DNA from: Anaerolineae bacterium
GTDB taxonomy: Bacteria > Chloroflexota > Anaerolineae > Aggregatilineales > Phototrophicaceae
Reading direction: 5' to 3'
Assembly (NCBI GenBank): GCA_019912965.1
Contig: JAIOHM010000153.1
Location: forward strand, 33,491-97,490
DNA: 64,000 bases
Shown here: piece by piece, positions 31,978 to 41,399 of the stretch
Numbering within the stretch: the first letter of the stretch is position 1
Layout of the letters: every line of letters begins with the position of its first letter
Program-made: the position numbers and the translations under genes
The notes under the pieces: model-generated
Databases searched by the model: none
Told to the model about the DNA's origin: nothing
What the model saw: only the letters and a program-made list of their open reading frames with translations

Positions 31978-34900
31978 TCATTCAGCGTTGAAGTCTGGGA
32001 AGTGAGTTGAGCCGCTGAATGTGATTTTCTGTATTGCATACCGATTGTCACGCGCGGGTCTGGCCGAGTCGTTCCAATGGAAAACCGCCCGTCGCCGCAC
32101 AATTTCCGTTCGTAGATCGTCCGGGCATACGAGTTCAATCCGCGTTGCTTCGGGACTCCACGCAAACCGTGAACATTCAACCTGCATTTGTTCATCAACT
32201 TGCTGCCTGTGCAGCAGACCATAAGCCGCCTGTGGAACGGGCGTAACGGGAACGGATACGATCTCGGTTTGCAGAACGATGATTTCGCCATTGACCTCGA
32301 TCTCGATTTGCAAGCGGTCGCCGTCCAGGAATTGAAGATCGGGAATTTTCTGAATCAACGCAGCCAGATCATAAAGTTTTAGCTCGGCTGGGAAGAGTTC
32401 ATTGTTGGGCGCATTCAAGTTGTTGACCACCCCATCTTTGCTGACCCGCGATAATTTCACCTTCGTTTTCTTGATTTTCTCTATGGTGCGGTCATCATCC
32501 CAATCATAGCGCAGGGCGATGTGGCTGTCCGGGTTGTATTGTTTACGATCTGCCGAGAGCGTCACCGTATGCAAGACTTCTTCGTCACCCACTATCTCTT
32601 TAACATTCCCGCTGGCATGGGCGGAAGATGATGCTAACTGCCGATTGTATTCCGGGTCTTCAAAGTGAATGAAGTAGGGTTCCAGCGGCAGTGGCAGCAG
32701 TGTTTGGTCAGCAAAACGCAGCGGGAAGGTGAGAGTCTGGTAAAACCCTCTGGTCGATTTAATGTGTCTTACCTGAGCGACGAGCGCAATGTTTCCAGCG
32801 GTGATCTTTTTTGCATCTTCGCTATTTATAAGGGAAATGCTGTACAGATTGTGATAGACGTTAATCTGATTGCCTTCGATCTGAAGGATATAAGCCTCTG
32901 CGCCATTTATGATTTGCAGCACCGTGAAGATGTTAATCCCCGGTTTATCCGAAAGCGGCTGCCCCCGGTTTTGGAATTCATCTCTTACCGCTGTAACCGC
33001 CTCGCCAGCATTGGATGTCAAAGTGTTTTCAAAGGATAAGTCGAGGCTAAATTTCCAACCCACTTCTGCGGGGTCAGGGCTTTGGGTAAGTACCACATAC
33101 AACAGATTGTTCTCGCGATAGATGCTGTAAACTTTTGGCTTGCCAGCCGTGATGTCAGCCGTGATTTGCCACACGGTATCGCTGATGATGGTGGCTTCAT
33201 TACTTAGTGTAATTCCTCTATCAGCGAATTCGTTGCGTGTTTCCTCTGGTACATTGCCCGGCGCTGTAACTGGATTTTGAAGGCTAAAAAGTGGCAATGG
33301 CGTGGCCGCAGCGTACGGGTAGGACTCTTTGTTGTTAAGTAGTTTGAACTCAATGCCCCAACTCAGCAACCGGAGGGCGGATTCTTGTGAGCACATTTCC
33401 ACGAGCAGTTTGCCATCCCACTGCGCTGGAATTGCTCCATTGGCTGGCTGCACCATTTGTATTTGCAATCGGCGTGCAGGGTCGCCATCGAATTCTGCTA
33501 AAAACGCCTCATCGGCGGGTGCAGTTGTTATCAATGCGTTATGTTCCGGTTCGAAGTAACTTGCCCAGGGTTGCAAGGCATACAATTTGCGGGTGTTCGG
33601 CGGCAGCGGCACCGAACGCGGCATCCGGTGTTGGACGGGGATGCTCCCGGAAACCATTAATTTGCCCGTTTCGCCTGCTCCATTTCGGCTCAGGTCGCTC
33701 TGCCTCAGTAATTGATTACGAAAGACGAACATGCCCCCGGGACGTGAACCTGTTACGAGATAGCGGAAGCTCCCCGGCAGCACTGGTTGCCATGCGGCCT
33801 GTGCTTCATCTGGGCCAAGTGTTTGCAAGTTGACTTCTGGCATGGGTGGTTCTGGCAGTACTGGCAGCAGGCTTTTGATCGCCCGTGCGCGGAACTTACG
33901 GGGCAAACTAGCCGCTGGTCGGGCGGATTGTGTTGAGCGGAATTGGAGTGCATATTGGGGTGACTGCCACCACAGTGTTGATTTGTCTGTATTGCTTTCG
34001 GCGACATTGCCTACCACGCCATCCTTATTTTCGGTGTACTGGATGCTCAACCGCAGTGCGCTCAAGCCCCAAGGCCAGTCAGCTTCATGAGGTGGCTCAG
34101 TCAGATATAACGGCTGTACGCCAGTAGTTTGGGGCGGCGCAATCTCGAAGGCTTGTGGGTTATCCGGCATCTCGTACCCCCCATACTGCCCTTGCCGGAA
34201 GCGCAGGGTTTCGACGGATGAACGAATGCGGAAAACCCGCTGTACCAGTTGAGGCGCGAGCTGCAATTCGCTGACTACCTCAAATGTGTAGGTGGTGGTC
34301 AGCAGCGCTTCACCCCCTGAGCGATTAATCTGTCGGAAACGTAAAACAGCGACCGGGGAATCCGGCGACAGCCTCAGATGGGTTTTTTGTGCCCAATCCT
34401 GCCAAAGAAAATTGACCATGCCTTTTTCTTGATCGACTTCCTGAAGATAACTGGCAACAGGCAGCAGCACTTTGGCATTGCGATCCAGACACAGTAGTTC
34501 GCTGGAGATTACACGCGGCTCAACAGGTACTTCGCCGGGACGAAATTCCAGTCCCAAATACGGACTGACAGCGAAACTCACCGGGGTGACGTTGTTTTGT
34601 CCATCTACTTTCAGCCGTGCCGGGATGATAGTTGCTGCCGGGTAGCGACGTGGCGCGGCGTTATCTGTTTCCTGAGAGAAATCGCTGTTTTGAATCAGCA
34701 TCCCAATCAGATGCCAGTTATAAGGCGGTATGTGACTGGCGGTGATCGAGCTAATGCCCTGTGTGACCATCAAGCTGTCTTCGCGCCAGATCAGGTCTTC
34801 GCCATTAACCTCCTCTGGCAGTTGATAGTTTTCTGGTGGAAGAGCGGGGGGATACTCCTGCCGGAAACTGTCGAACGCCCGTCGCAGGGCTATGGAACGA

Positions 34901-37900
34901 CTTAAACGGGCTGAGGCGTTTGGTAATGCGGCGGTTACGCTTTGCAGACTATCAGGCTGCGGTTCCGTGAGTGGATTTTGTAACCTGAACCAATTTTCCT
35001 CCAGCGAAAGTGGGTCAAGCCGCGCGAAAAGCCGCGCTACATCAGTATCAAAGGCCGAAATGCTGATTTGAATGGGTGCATCATCACCCCAGTTAGCAAA
35101 TGCCAGCGGCACATCCGGTAACGCCTGAGCAGAGGTTTGTGCTCGTTTGCGATCAATATTCAGTACAGGGTCAATCTGAAGTGCCCCTGCTTCACTTGAA
35201 TCATCTTCCAGATAGTCGTGGGTCTGGTTTTGTAGCCGCCCTAGGAACGGCATGGTGAGCAGCAGCCAAAGGGGATCGAGATAGCTGGATGGGGTGTAGT
35301 CCTGTGGATTGCTCAAAATGCCCATCTGTGTGCCATTGGGCAGGTATTGAAGCGCTGTTGGCCCAACATCCGGCGCTGGGGTTTGCTTGATCCAGTGCGG
35401 TGCGCTGGCTTCCACCAGAAAGGTATTCGAAGGTATTTTTGCCAGCTCTGGATTATCTTTCCCTGCCAGCCTATTTCGCATTTCCAATCCGAAATAGCCG
35501 TAATTCACAAGCGTGTCGTTCGGGACTGTGTATTCGAGGATCAACTTGGGGGCAGCAGCGGGTGCAGCGTTAAAACTGCCAACGACCTTGCGTTGATTGG
35601 CGGCTGTACTGGTGCCGCGCACGATGAGCGATAGACTGTTGCCACTGCGCCAGCCTGACCGGTTGATGATTTCCTGAATGATGGGCATTAGTCCATCCAA
35701 CGTTTGGATCGAGGTTCGGTTCCATTGGCCGGTGGTTTTGATTTTGACTTTTGCCTGCGTTGGTGTTCGACCGGATGGTCGGTTTGTTGTTGAAAATGCG
35801 GCACTGTTATCGACGGCATCTCCACTGACTTCTATCTCTAACAATGCGGGGCTGTCTACTGCCGTGATGAGCTGTAAACGTGCCCCTGTAATACGAGCAC
35901 CGCGCGGCAAACTGATGTTATTAAAGCGCAATCCTGCGAAGCTCTTTTGGGGTGTTCCTCCAGTGCCAAGCCAGAGCGTTTGTTGATTATTGGCGAAAGT
36001 ATTCCCATCTTCGTTCACATCATCATCGCCACCGTTCACAGTTATGGTTGCTGAAATTTTTTCATCCAGAAATAGCGGTGAGATGAAACTGCCCCGTTTG
36101 GGTGTTTCCAGGAATTTGCGGAATGTTTTGGGTGAGGTAAAACGGACTTCTTGCAGGGCTGTCCATCGGCGGTCATTGCCGCCCTTATATCCGTCTTCAT
36201 TTTCCTTTGTGGTGATGTCCACCAATTGATGCTCAACCACTGCCAGAAATTGCCAGGGTTTGTCATGGGCAAAGTTGAATAGCAGATTATCTTCGCCCAC
36301 TACTGGAATAGTTGCCGGAATTTCGTGTTGGTTAAACAGCACCCGTAAACTGTGGCGGGTGTGATTCAGACTGTCCACATTTCTGGCTGCGGGGAGTGTC
36401 AATCTTGGGGTTTCGGGCAAATATTCCATTTCTAAAGGCCAAGAGATCAGATTCTTAATCTCGATAAAGCCATTGAGCAGAAATGCCTCGTCCCATGTAT
36501 TGTCTGCGTCCCGCCAATTGGCTGTGTAACCAAATGTCATGTCGCCCGCAGAAGAACCAAAGATCATATCATTGGAGAGTGTGCTTTTAAGATTGGCTTC
36601 CCCCAGATAATCTCCCCAATGACAGATGATAAGGGTTTCTACAAAAGCTGAACGCATAGGTAAGGCCGGAATGCCCATGAACACACTCAGGCTGTTTCTG
36701 GTTTTTTTGACCCGATATTCTTTGGTGCCGTCGGTGATTTCCCATCCAATCTGGTCGTTTCCCTGAATGCTGGCATTCCGAGAGATGGATACACCATTAT
36801 CCTCAAATGCCCGCTGCAACTTCACCGTCATAGTGGCGTTTTCGAGTTCGTCTTCCAATACCGCGTCGAGTTTGAACGAGGCAATGACATCAAAGGTGAC
36901 AACCGCAAAACCGGGAACGTGCTTGCTTTGTGCATCAACTGCCATACCGGGCAGTAATTGCAGAGGAGCATCTTGTTTGCCCAACTCATATTGCTGCCAG
37001 TTAAATTGAAGTGCTTTATCGGTGTAGAGGAGGGAATGTGAGGTATCCTGCAAGTGTAAATCATCGAAGAGAACCGGATTTTTCCAAGAGATCGTGTGTT
37101 TCTCTCGCACCAATGGGAATTTGACTTCCGTCTGGAAGGCTGCCCGCTGAGTGGCTTTTAACTGAAGCTGGAAATTCTGTGCCACTTCTGCCGGGGTAAG
37201 GGCACGGTTGTAAATTGCCAGCATCCGGTATGTGCCTAGCCAGGGCTGATTTTCGGTGAAGTTGTTGGCAATGGTTAGTGGCAAGGTGGCATCCCAAACA
37301 TCCAGATTGCCACTGGTCATTTTGCTGACCTGTTCTGTGCCATTGATATACAGTCGGCTCATGCCCCAGACATCGCGCGTGTAAACCACATGCAGCCAAT
37401 CAGCCGTTACGTTTCCGCCGCTGGTTGTGGCGGTTTCATTTAGGGTTTTCAGTTGCACATCAAACGCCGCCCCGTTTTGGGATAGGGTGGTGTTAAGCAC
37501 TCCACCCCCCTTGGCGATGACCGCAAGCGCACCGTTCTGAGCAATGTTGTCAGGCAGTATCCAGGCCTCAAAACTCAGTTCGTTCGTATCACGCACAGCT
37601 TCGGTTATTTTTGACGCTGAACCTTCGGATGACAGGGTGGTTGGCATATTGATTTTCAAACCACTGCCGGATACCCACTGAACCGCCGCCGTATTTTTGA
37701 TCTTCAGATTTAAGGGCGTTCCAACACCAGAAACATCATAGACCCGCGCCGGGTCGCTGCCTTCGGTGAATGTGTAACGAGCGAGCAACCCGTCTACAGC
37801 ACGTTCACCCAATTGAATGTTCAACATTAGCGCCGCTTCATGGAGAAAGTTTTCCATGTCGAGTGTCAGATTGACAACGCTGGGATAAAGGGGGTCAAAT

Positions 37901-40900
37901 GGATTGGAGTCGAAGTTATAGATTTGCTCAACAACGGTTTTGTTGGCGGGTGGCGGAAAACTGAGCATTTCCAGTTGAATTGACCATTCCACATCGAACA
38001 GGAAATAATGCAGTTCAACATCACCAATATCTAACTGGCTGCGATTATCATTCAAACGGGCTTGTTTCCAGCGCAGGATTGGGGCGTCCGAGATTTCGCC
38101 ATCAACCAGTGCCAGCGGCCACTCGCCTTCAACCGATTCGATAGCAACTTCGTCCAGCAGCAATTCGCCATTTTCAGCAGTCTTGAATGTCAGCCGCACT
38201 GCATTGCTTAAATCGGTGAGTTCAAGAGCCGGATCAACTGGCAGTTGCAGCCGCCCAATCATTTCGATCTGCTGTATCCCCTCCTCAATAAAGATTACTT
38301 TTTCCAGAGTCAGCGGGTAAAAGTGCAGCCCATATAGCACCAGAAAATCAGCCGTTTGTCCATCTTCACCCAACCGCCATTCATATCCGGTTAAGTAATT
38401 ATGCTCACGCCCCATTGCATCGGGGTCATTGACGTCGAAATCTTTTTCCTTTGCCTCGTCAGAGAGAGTCATCGCTCGGTCAAATAAGAATGTAGTTGCA
38501 TCCATCGGTAAATCGCGGAACCAGAAATGCCAGTTTTGTCCACTGGGAATCGCTAAATCCAGCGGCAGCAGGGTCGAGGTTAGTTCGTAAGTATCGTTAC
38601 TCCCAATCGCTTTGTTCAGACGAATGGGAGTCCGCAGGAATTCACCTGTTCCTGACGTCGCCGCACGTACCAATCCCCGCTGGTCGCGGAATGAACCATC
38701 TATTTCGCGGAAGGCTGCCATACTGCCCGCTGTGATGTGGTAATTGTCACCATTGGGGCTGTCGGTTAGTCGGTGCAGATTCCCATTTGCATCCGCGCTA
38801 AAAGTCCCGGAAATTCCTTCCAGTCCATCTTCATGCTTCAGTTCAATGGATGCTGGATCACCCCCATTTGCATTGGCAATCGTCAATGCACCCGGATACA
38901 CGGTCAGGTTAGTTTCCGGGCGCACCGGCCAGATCATGGGTTCAATCAGATGCTGAATAAAGACCTGATTACCCTGTTTACGAAAGGCTTCAATTGCATC
39001 TGCTGCCGCAAGACTGGCACGAGTTGAAAGGCTTGTCCAATATTCCGTCAGCGTCTCGCGTGTTAGCGGTTTGGGTGGTTCCGGAGGTGGCGAGTCTGGC
39101 AGCGGGGAAACTTCTTCCGGGTTTCGTGGAATCTTGGGTAATTGTGCCAGCGCATTAATCTGGTCGGTGTAGGGCAAATCGAAACGATACTGCATGGGCA
39201 GCATGGTACTGGGGTCTCGTTCCAGTCCAGTTTCGTCCGGGTTCGTATTGGGGTCAAGTACCATGCCCGGCAGAGACAGGGCAACTAATGGTAGATCAAA
39301 CGCGGAATACCATTCCTGGGCAGGTTGATGCGTACCAATCAACTGCGGCCAGCGGGCTGCACCATTGTCGCCCGCGACACCGAATGCCCAACCGTGCGGC
39401 AGGTTTTGAGCATCAACCGGAAGTTCGAATGGCACAAGCTGACGGCTGGCGTTCGGAAAATTGGGCGGTGATTTGCTTTGTGTCAGTGGCAGCGCCTGAA
39501 TCATGGGCAGGGTAGGATGACGCCGCCAGATTAATGGTAATAGCGCTGCGAAGGTATTATCTGGCAGTACGCGTGCGTTGACTATCTGTGTCAGAACATC
39601 GTTCTTTACCTGATAGATAAATGACCATCCGGTAATGGCGGCGGAAGACCGTTTGCCATTTCCCTCCCGTCCGGTGAAGGCGAAATCATTTAACCCAAAG
39701 GTGACGACTGCCGGGAACAAAGCGGTTTCGGCCTGAACCGTTTTTAGCGGGATGCGTTGCAGCCCAAAAACCCAATCGACCAGATCGGGCAGGGCATCTT
39801 CCGCCGAAGGCCGCCCGGTACTCAGCCAGAATAAGCCGTTGAGGATCGTTTCGGGTGCGGTGATGTCGAGTGTAACCTGTTCCAACTCGTAATCATCGCC
39901 CATGCTTCCTTGCAGAATCCAGCTTCCCTCGATCCGTTTTGCATCGGTGATCGTCAGATTCCACGGTTGTTCGTCGCTGTGTGCTGCCAGTACCTCTGGT
40001 AGATCATTACCGATTGAGACCGCGCCTTGCAGGAGAGCCGGGGACGATTGTGTGGCACGTCCGCCAAAGTTTGAAAGATCACTGTCCAGATAAATCTGTT
40101 CCGTCAGGTTAGGGATTGGAAACTGTGCCCAACCATCCTCCAATGGCATGAATCCCCAGACCACCGCCGGAGAGACTGTTTGGCTGTCTTCACCGGGAAA
40201 CCACTGTGGAATAGGCAGGCTCTGATTATCGCGCACGAATTCCGGTGTTTCTACGGGGTCAAATGCTACTTCCAACCCGGAAACGGCGAACTGTTCCAAT
40301 TGTTGGGTGTTCCACTGATACTGAATTGTGCCGCCTGTCAGCGCCCGTTTGGATTCGGCAGTTACCCGCACTTCCAGTTTTTGGTTGGCTGAGTCCACTT
40401 GCATCACAACATCATCTGGCGTGATGCGTGCCAGTGATGTCGGTGGATGAGCGGTGTCATAGGGCTGTTGATCGCTCAACAGCACATTAATTTCCTGACG
40501 ATCAAAATGTAATGGCAGTTTTTCGGGTTGTGCCTCCCACTCGGTAATTTCCCAATACAATCGGGGTACAGATAGTGGGTCAGCAATTTCCAGCGTAATC
40601 CAATTCGGTGTCGGGTTAGTCGCCGGGGTGGTGAGATCATTCAGGGGATTCTTGGGGTTCAGGTAAATGCTCAGGCTGCGCCATGCCTGAATAAGCGCCT
40701 GTTCTTCAGGCTCGGTCAAGCGTTCGGCCTCAATTGTCAGCCGGAAATCAGCCTTGCCTGTGATTCCTGCTGGTCGCAGCACTTTCGCCAGTTGCAGTGG
40801 GATGGTGATGCGTGTTTTTCGCCAGGGTAAATCCACCTGTCCGTAGATTGAAAAACCGCTGCTGTGTGAGATAGCTTTCCATCGCGTTTCAGTTACAGGT

Positions 40901-41397
40901 GCTTCGAGGTTAAGCGCTTGGTACAACCGTCCCAGCGCGTTGTTCTGTGGTGCGAAGTTATCCAGATGAATATCGCCCGCGATACAGGTGAATATGCCCA
41001 TTCCGCTGTCTACCAATTGCTGCGGGTCGGCTTCCAGGAGCAGCAAAGCCAGTTTCCCGGTTTGAATGCCATCTTTAATTTGCTGAACGGTTTCGGCAGG
41101 GGGCAGAGGATCATTGGCTGCCCGTTCCCATCGGTAGCTTTCGGTAATGGTGTCATCCTTGCCAATTTGCACCGAACGCACATAACACAAGGCCAGCATC
41201 GTGCCGGGCAGGTAGGCTTTTTCATACCCAAAGGCGCTGCGTGGTGTGCTGCCCACGAAAATGGTGCGTGTGTGGGATGCCCACTGGATGGCTTGATTAG
41301 CAATACCAGAAGGGAGGGGTGCAGTTAGCACAGCAGCACGTGCCGTCCAGAATGGGCCTTGAACCGTAATATCGGGCAGGATGGGTGGGTTTGGCAT
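31978..41397 (-). CDS. giant multidomain protein B (3139 residues)
   Basis: The protein is about 345 kDa and has no signal peptide or membrane segment (start MPNPPILPDITVQGPFW). Visible parts include a beta-rich N-terminal third, a LamG/concanavalin-A-like jelly roll at about 1195-1415 (YTFTEGSDPARVYDVSG, LSFEAWI, RLYINGTEQ, YRMLAIYNRALTPAE) and a DNRLRE-like beta domain at about 1780-1960 (NISLPRGARITGARLQL). Three copies of a 50-60 residue unit also occur in giant protein A (about 1522-1575, 2705-2770, 2794-2852). LamG and DNRLRE are carbohydrate- or surface-associated folds. It follows giant gene A with a 2-nt gap, so both are one operon. No enzymatic core is recognised. Confidence 0.85.
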   Translation of the reverse strand: MPNPPILPDITVQGPFWTARAAVLTAPLPSGIANQAIQWASHTRTIFVGSTPRSAFGYEKAYLPGTMLALCYVRSVQIGKDDTITESYRWERAANDPLPPAETVQQIKDGIQTGKLALLLLEADPQQLVDSGMGIFTCIAGDIHLDNFAPQNNALGRLYQALNLEAPVTETRWKAISHSSGFSIYGQVDLPWRKTRITIPLQLAKVLRPAGITGKADFRLTIEAERLTEPEEQALIQAWRSLSIYLNPKNPLNDLTTPATNPTPNWITLEIADPLSVPRLYWEITEWEAQPEKLPLHFDRQEINVLLSDQQPYDTAHPPTSLARITPDDVVMQVDSANQKLEVRVTAESKRALTGGTIQYQWNTQQLEQFAVSGLEVAFDPVETPEFVRDNQSLPIPQWFPGEDSQTVSPAVVWGFMPLEDGWAQFPIPNLTEQIYLDSDLSNFGGRATQSSPALLQGAVSIGNDLPEVLAAHSDEQPWNLTITDAKRIEGSWILQGSMGDDYELEQVTLDITAPETILNGLFWLSTGRPSAEDALPDLVDWVFGLQRIPLKTVQAETALFPAVVTFGLNDFAFTGREGNGKRSSAAITGWSFIYQVKNDVLTQIVNARVLPDNTFAALLPLIWRRHPTLPMIQALPLTQSKSPPNFPNASRQLVPFELPVDAQNLPHGWAFGVAGDNGAARWPQLIGTHQPAQEWYSAFDLPLVALSLPGMVLDPNTNPDETGLERDPSTMLPMQYRFDLPYTDQINALAQLPKIPRNPEEVSPLPDSPPPEPPKPLTRETLTEYWTSLSTRASLAAADAIEAFRKQGNQVFIQHLIEPMIWPVRPETNLTVYPGALTIANANGGDPASIELKHEDGLEGISGTFSADANGNLHRLTDSPNGDNYHITAGSMAAFREIDGSFRDQRGLVRAATSGTGEFLRTPIRLNKAIGSNDTYELTSTLLPLDLAIPSGQNWHFWFRDLPMDATTFLFDRAMTLSDEAKEKDFDVNDPDAMGREHNYLTGYEWRLGEDGQTADFLVLYGLHFYPLTLEKVIFIEEGIQQIEMIGRLQLPVDPALELTDLSNAVRLTFKTAENGELLLDEVAIESVEGEWPLALVDGEISDAPILRWKQARLNDNRSQLDIGDVELHYFLFDVEWSIQLEMLSFPPPANKTVVEQIYNFDSNPFDPLYPSVVNLTLDMENFLHEAALMLNIQLGERAVDGLLARYTFTEGSDPARVYDVSGVGTPLNLKIKNTAAVQWVSGSGLKINMPTTLSSEGSASKITEAVRDTNELSFEAWILPDNIAQNGALAVIAKGGGVLNTTLSQNGAAFDVQLKTLNETATTSGGNVTADWLHVVYTRDVWGMSRLYINGTEQVSKMTSGNLDVWDATLPLTIANNFTENQPWLGTYRMLAIYNRALTPAEVAQNFQLQLKATQRAAFQTEVKFPLVREKHTISWKNPVLFDDLHLQDTSHSLLYTDKALQFNWQQYELGKQDAPLQLLPGMAVDAQSKHVPGFAVVTFDVIASFKLDAVLEDELENATMTVKLQRAFEDNGVSISRNASIQGNDQIGWEITDGTKEYRVKKTRNSLSVFMGIPALPMRSAFVETLIICHWGDYLGEANLKSTLSNDMIFGSSAGDMTFGYTANWRDADNTWDEAFLLNGFIEIKNLISWPLEMEYLPETPRLTLPAARNVDSLNHTRHSLRVLFNQHEIPATIPVVGEDNLLFNFAHDKPWQFLAVVEHQLVDITTKENEDGYKGGNDRRWTALQEVRFTSPKTFRKFLETPKRGSFISPLFLDEKISATITVNGGDDDVNEDGNTFANNQQTLWLGTGGTPQKSFAGLRFNNISLPRGARITGARLQLITAVDSPALLEIEVSGDAVDNSAAFSTTNRPSGRTPTQAKVKIKTTGQWNRTSIQTLDGLMPIIQEIINRSGWRSGNSLSLIVRGTSTAANQRKVVGSFNAAPAAAPKLILEYTVPNDTLVNYGYFGLEMRNRLAGKDNPELAKIPSNTFLVEASAPHWIKQTPAPDVGPTALQYLPNGTQMGILSNPQDYTPSSYLDPLWLLLTMPFLGRLQNQTHDYLEDDSSEAGALQIDPVLNIDRKRAQTSAQALPDVPLAFANWGDDAPIQISISAFDTDVARLFARLDPLSLEENWFRLQNPLTEPQPDSLQSVTAALPNASARLSRSIALRRAFDSFRQEYPPALPPENYQLPEEVNGEDLIWREDSLMVTQGISSITASHIPPYNWHLIGMLIQNSDFSQETDNAAPRRYPAATIIPARLKVDGQNNVTPVSFAVSPYLGLEFRPGEVPVEPRVISSELLCLDRNAKVLLPVASYLQEVDQEKGMVNFLWQDWAQKTHLRLSPDSPVAVLRFRQINRSGGEALLTTTYTFEVVSELQLAPQLVQRVFRIRSSVETLRFRQGQYGGYEMPDNPQAFEIAPPQTTGVQPLYLTEPPHEADWPWGLSALRLSIQYTENKDGVVGNVAESNTDKSTLWWQSPQYALQFRSTQSARPAASLPRKFRARAIKSLLPVLPEPPMPEVNLQTLGPDEAQAAWQPVLPGSFRYLVTGSRPGGMFVFRNQLLRQSDLSRNGAGETGKLMVSGSIPVQHRMPRSVPLPPNTRKLYALQPWASYFEPEHNALITTAPADEAFLAEFDGDPARRLQIQMVQPANGAIPAQWDGKLLVEMCSQESALRLLSWGIEFKLLNNKESYPYAAATPLPLFSLQNPVTAPGNVPEETRNEFADRGITLSNEATIISDTVWQITADITAGKPKVYSIYRENNLLYVVLTQSPDPAEVGWKFSLDLSFENTLTSNAGEAVTAVRDEFQNRGQPLSDKPGINIFTVLQIINGAEAYILQIEGNQINVYHNLYSISLINSEDAKKITAGNIALVAQVRHIKSTRGFYQTLTFPLRFADQTLLPLPLEPYFIHFEDPEYNRQLASSSAHASGNVKEIVGDEEVLHTVTLSADRKQYNPDSHIALRYDWDDDRTIEKIKKTKVKLSRVSKDGVVNNLNAPNNELFPAELKLYDLAALIQKIPDLQFLDGDRLQIEIEVNGEIIVLQTEIVSVPVTPVPQAAYGLLHRQQVDEQMQVECSRFAWSPEATRIELVCPDDLRTEIVRRRAVFHWNDSARPARDNRYAIQKITFSGSTHFPDFNAE
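32850..33015 (-). repeat. shared 55-residue unit, copy B3
   Basis: Coding repeat with VRDEFQNRGQPLSDKP, ILQIING and INVYHN. It has the same layout as the other five copies but has lost the central Trp. Confidence 0.55.
33100..33265 (-). repeat. shared 55-residue unit, copy B2
   Basis: Coding repeat with TRNEFADRGITLSNEATI, VWQITADI and LLYVV. Confidence 0.65.
36690..36840 (-). repeat. shared 55-residue unit, copy B1
   Basis: Coding repeat with LQRAFEDNGVSISRNASI, IGWEITDGTKEYRVKKT and SLSVF. Confidence 0.65.
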
Positions 41398-41399
41398 GA

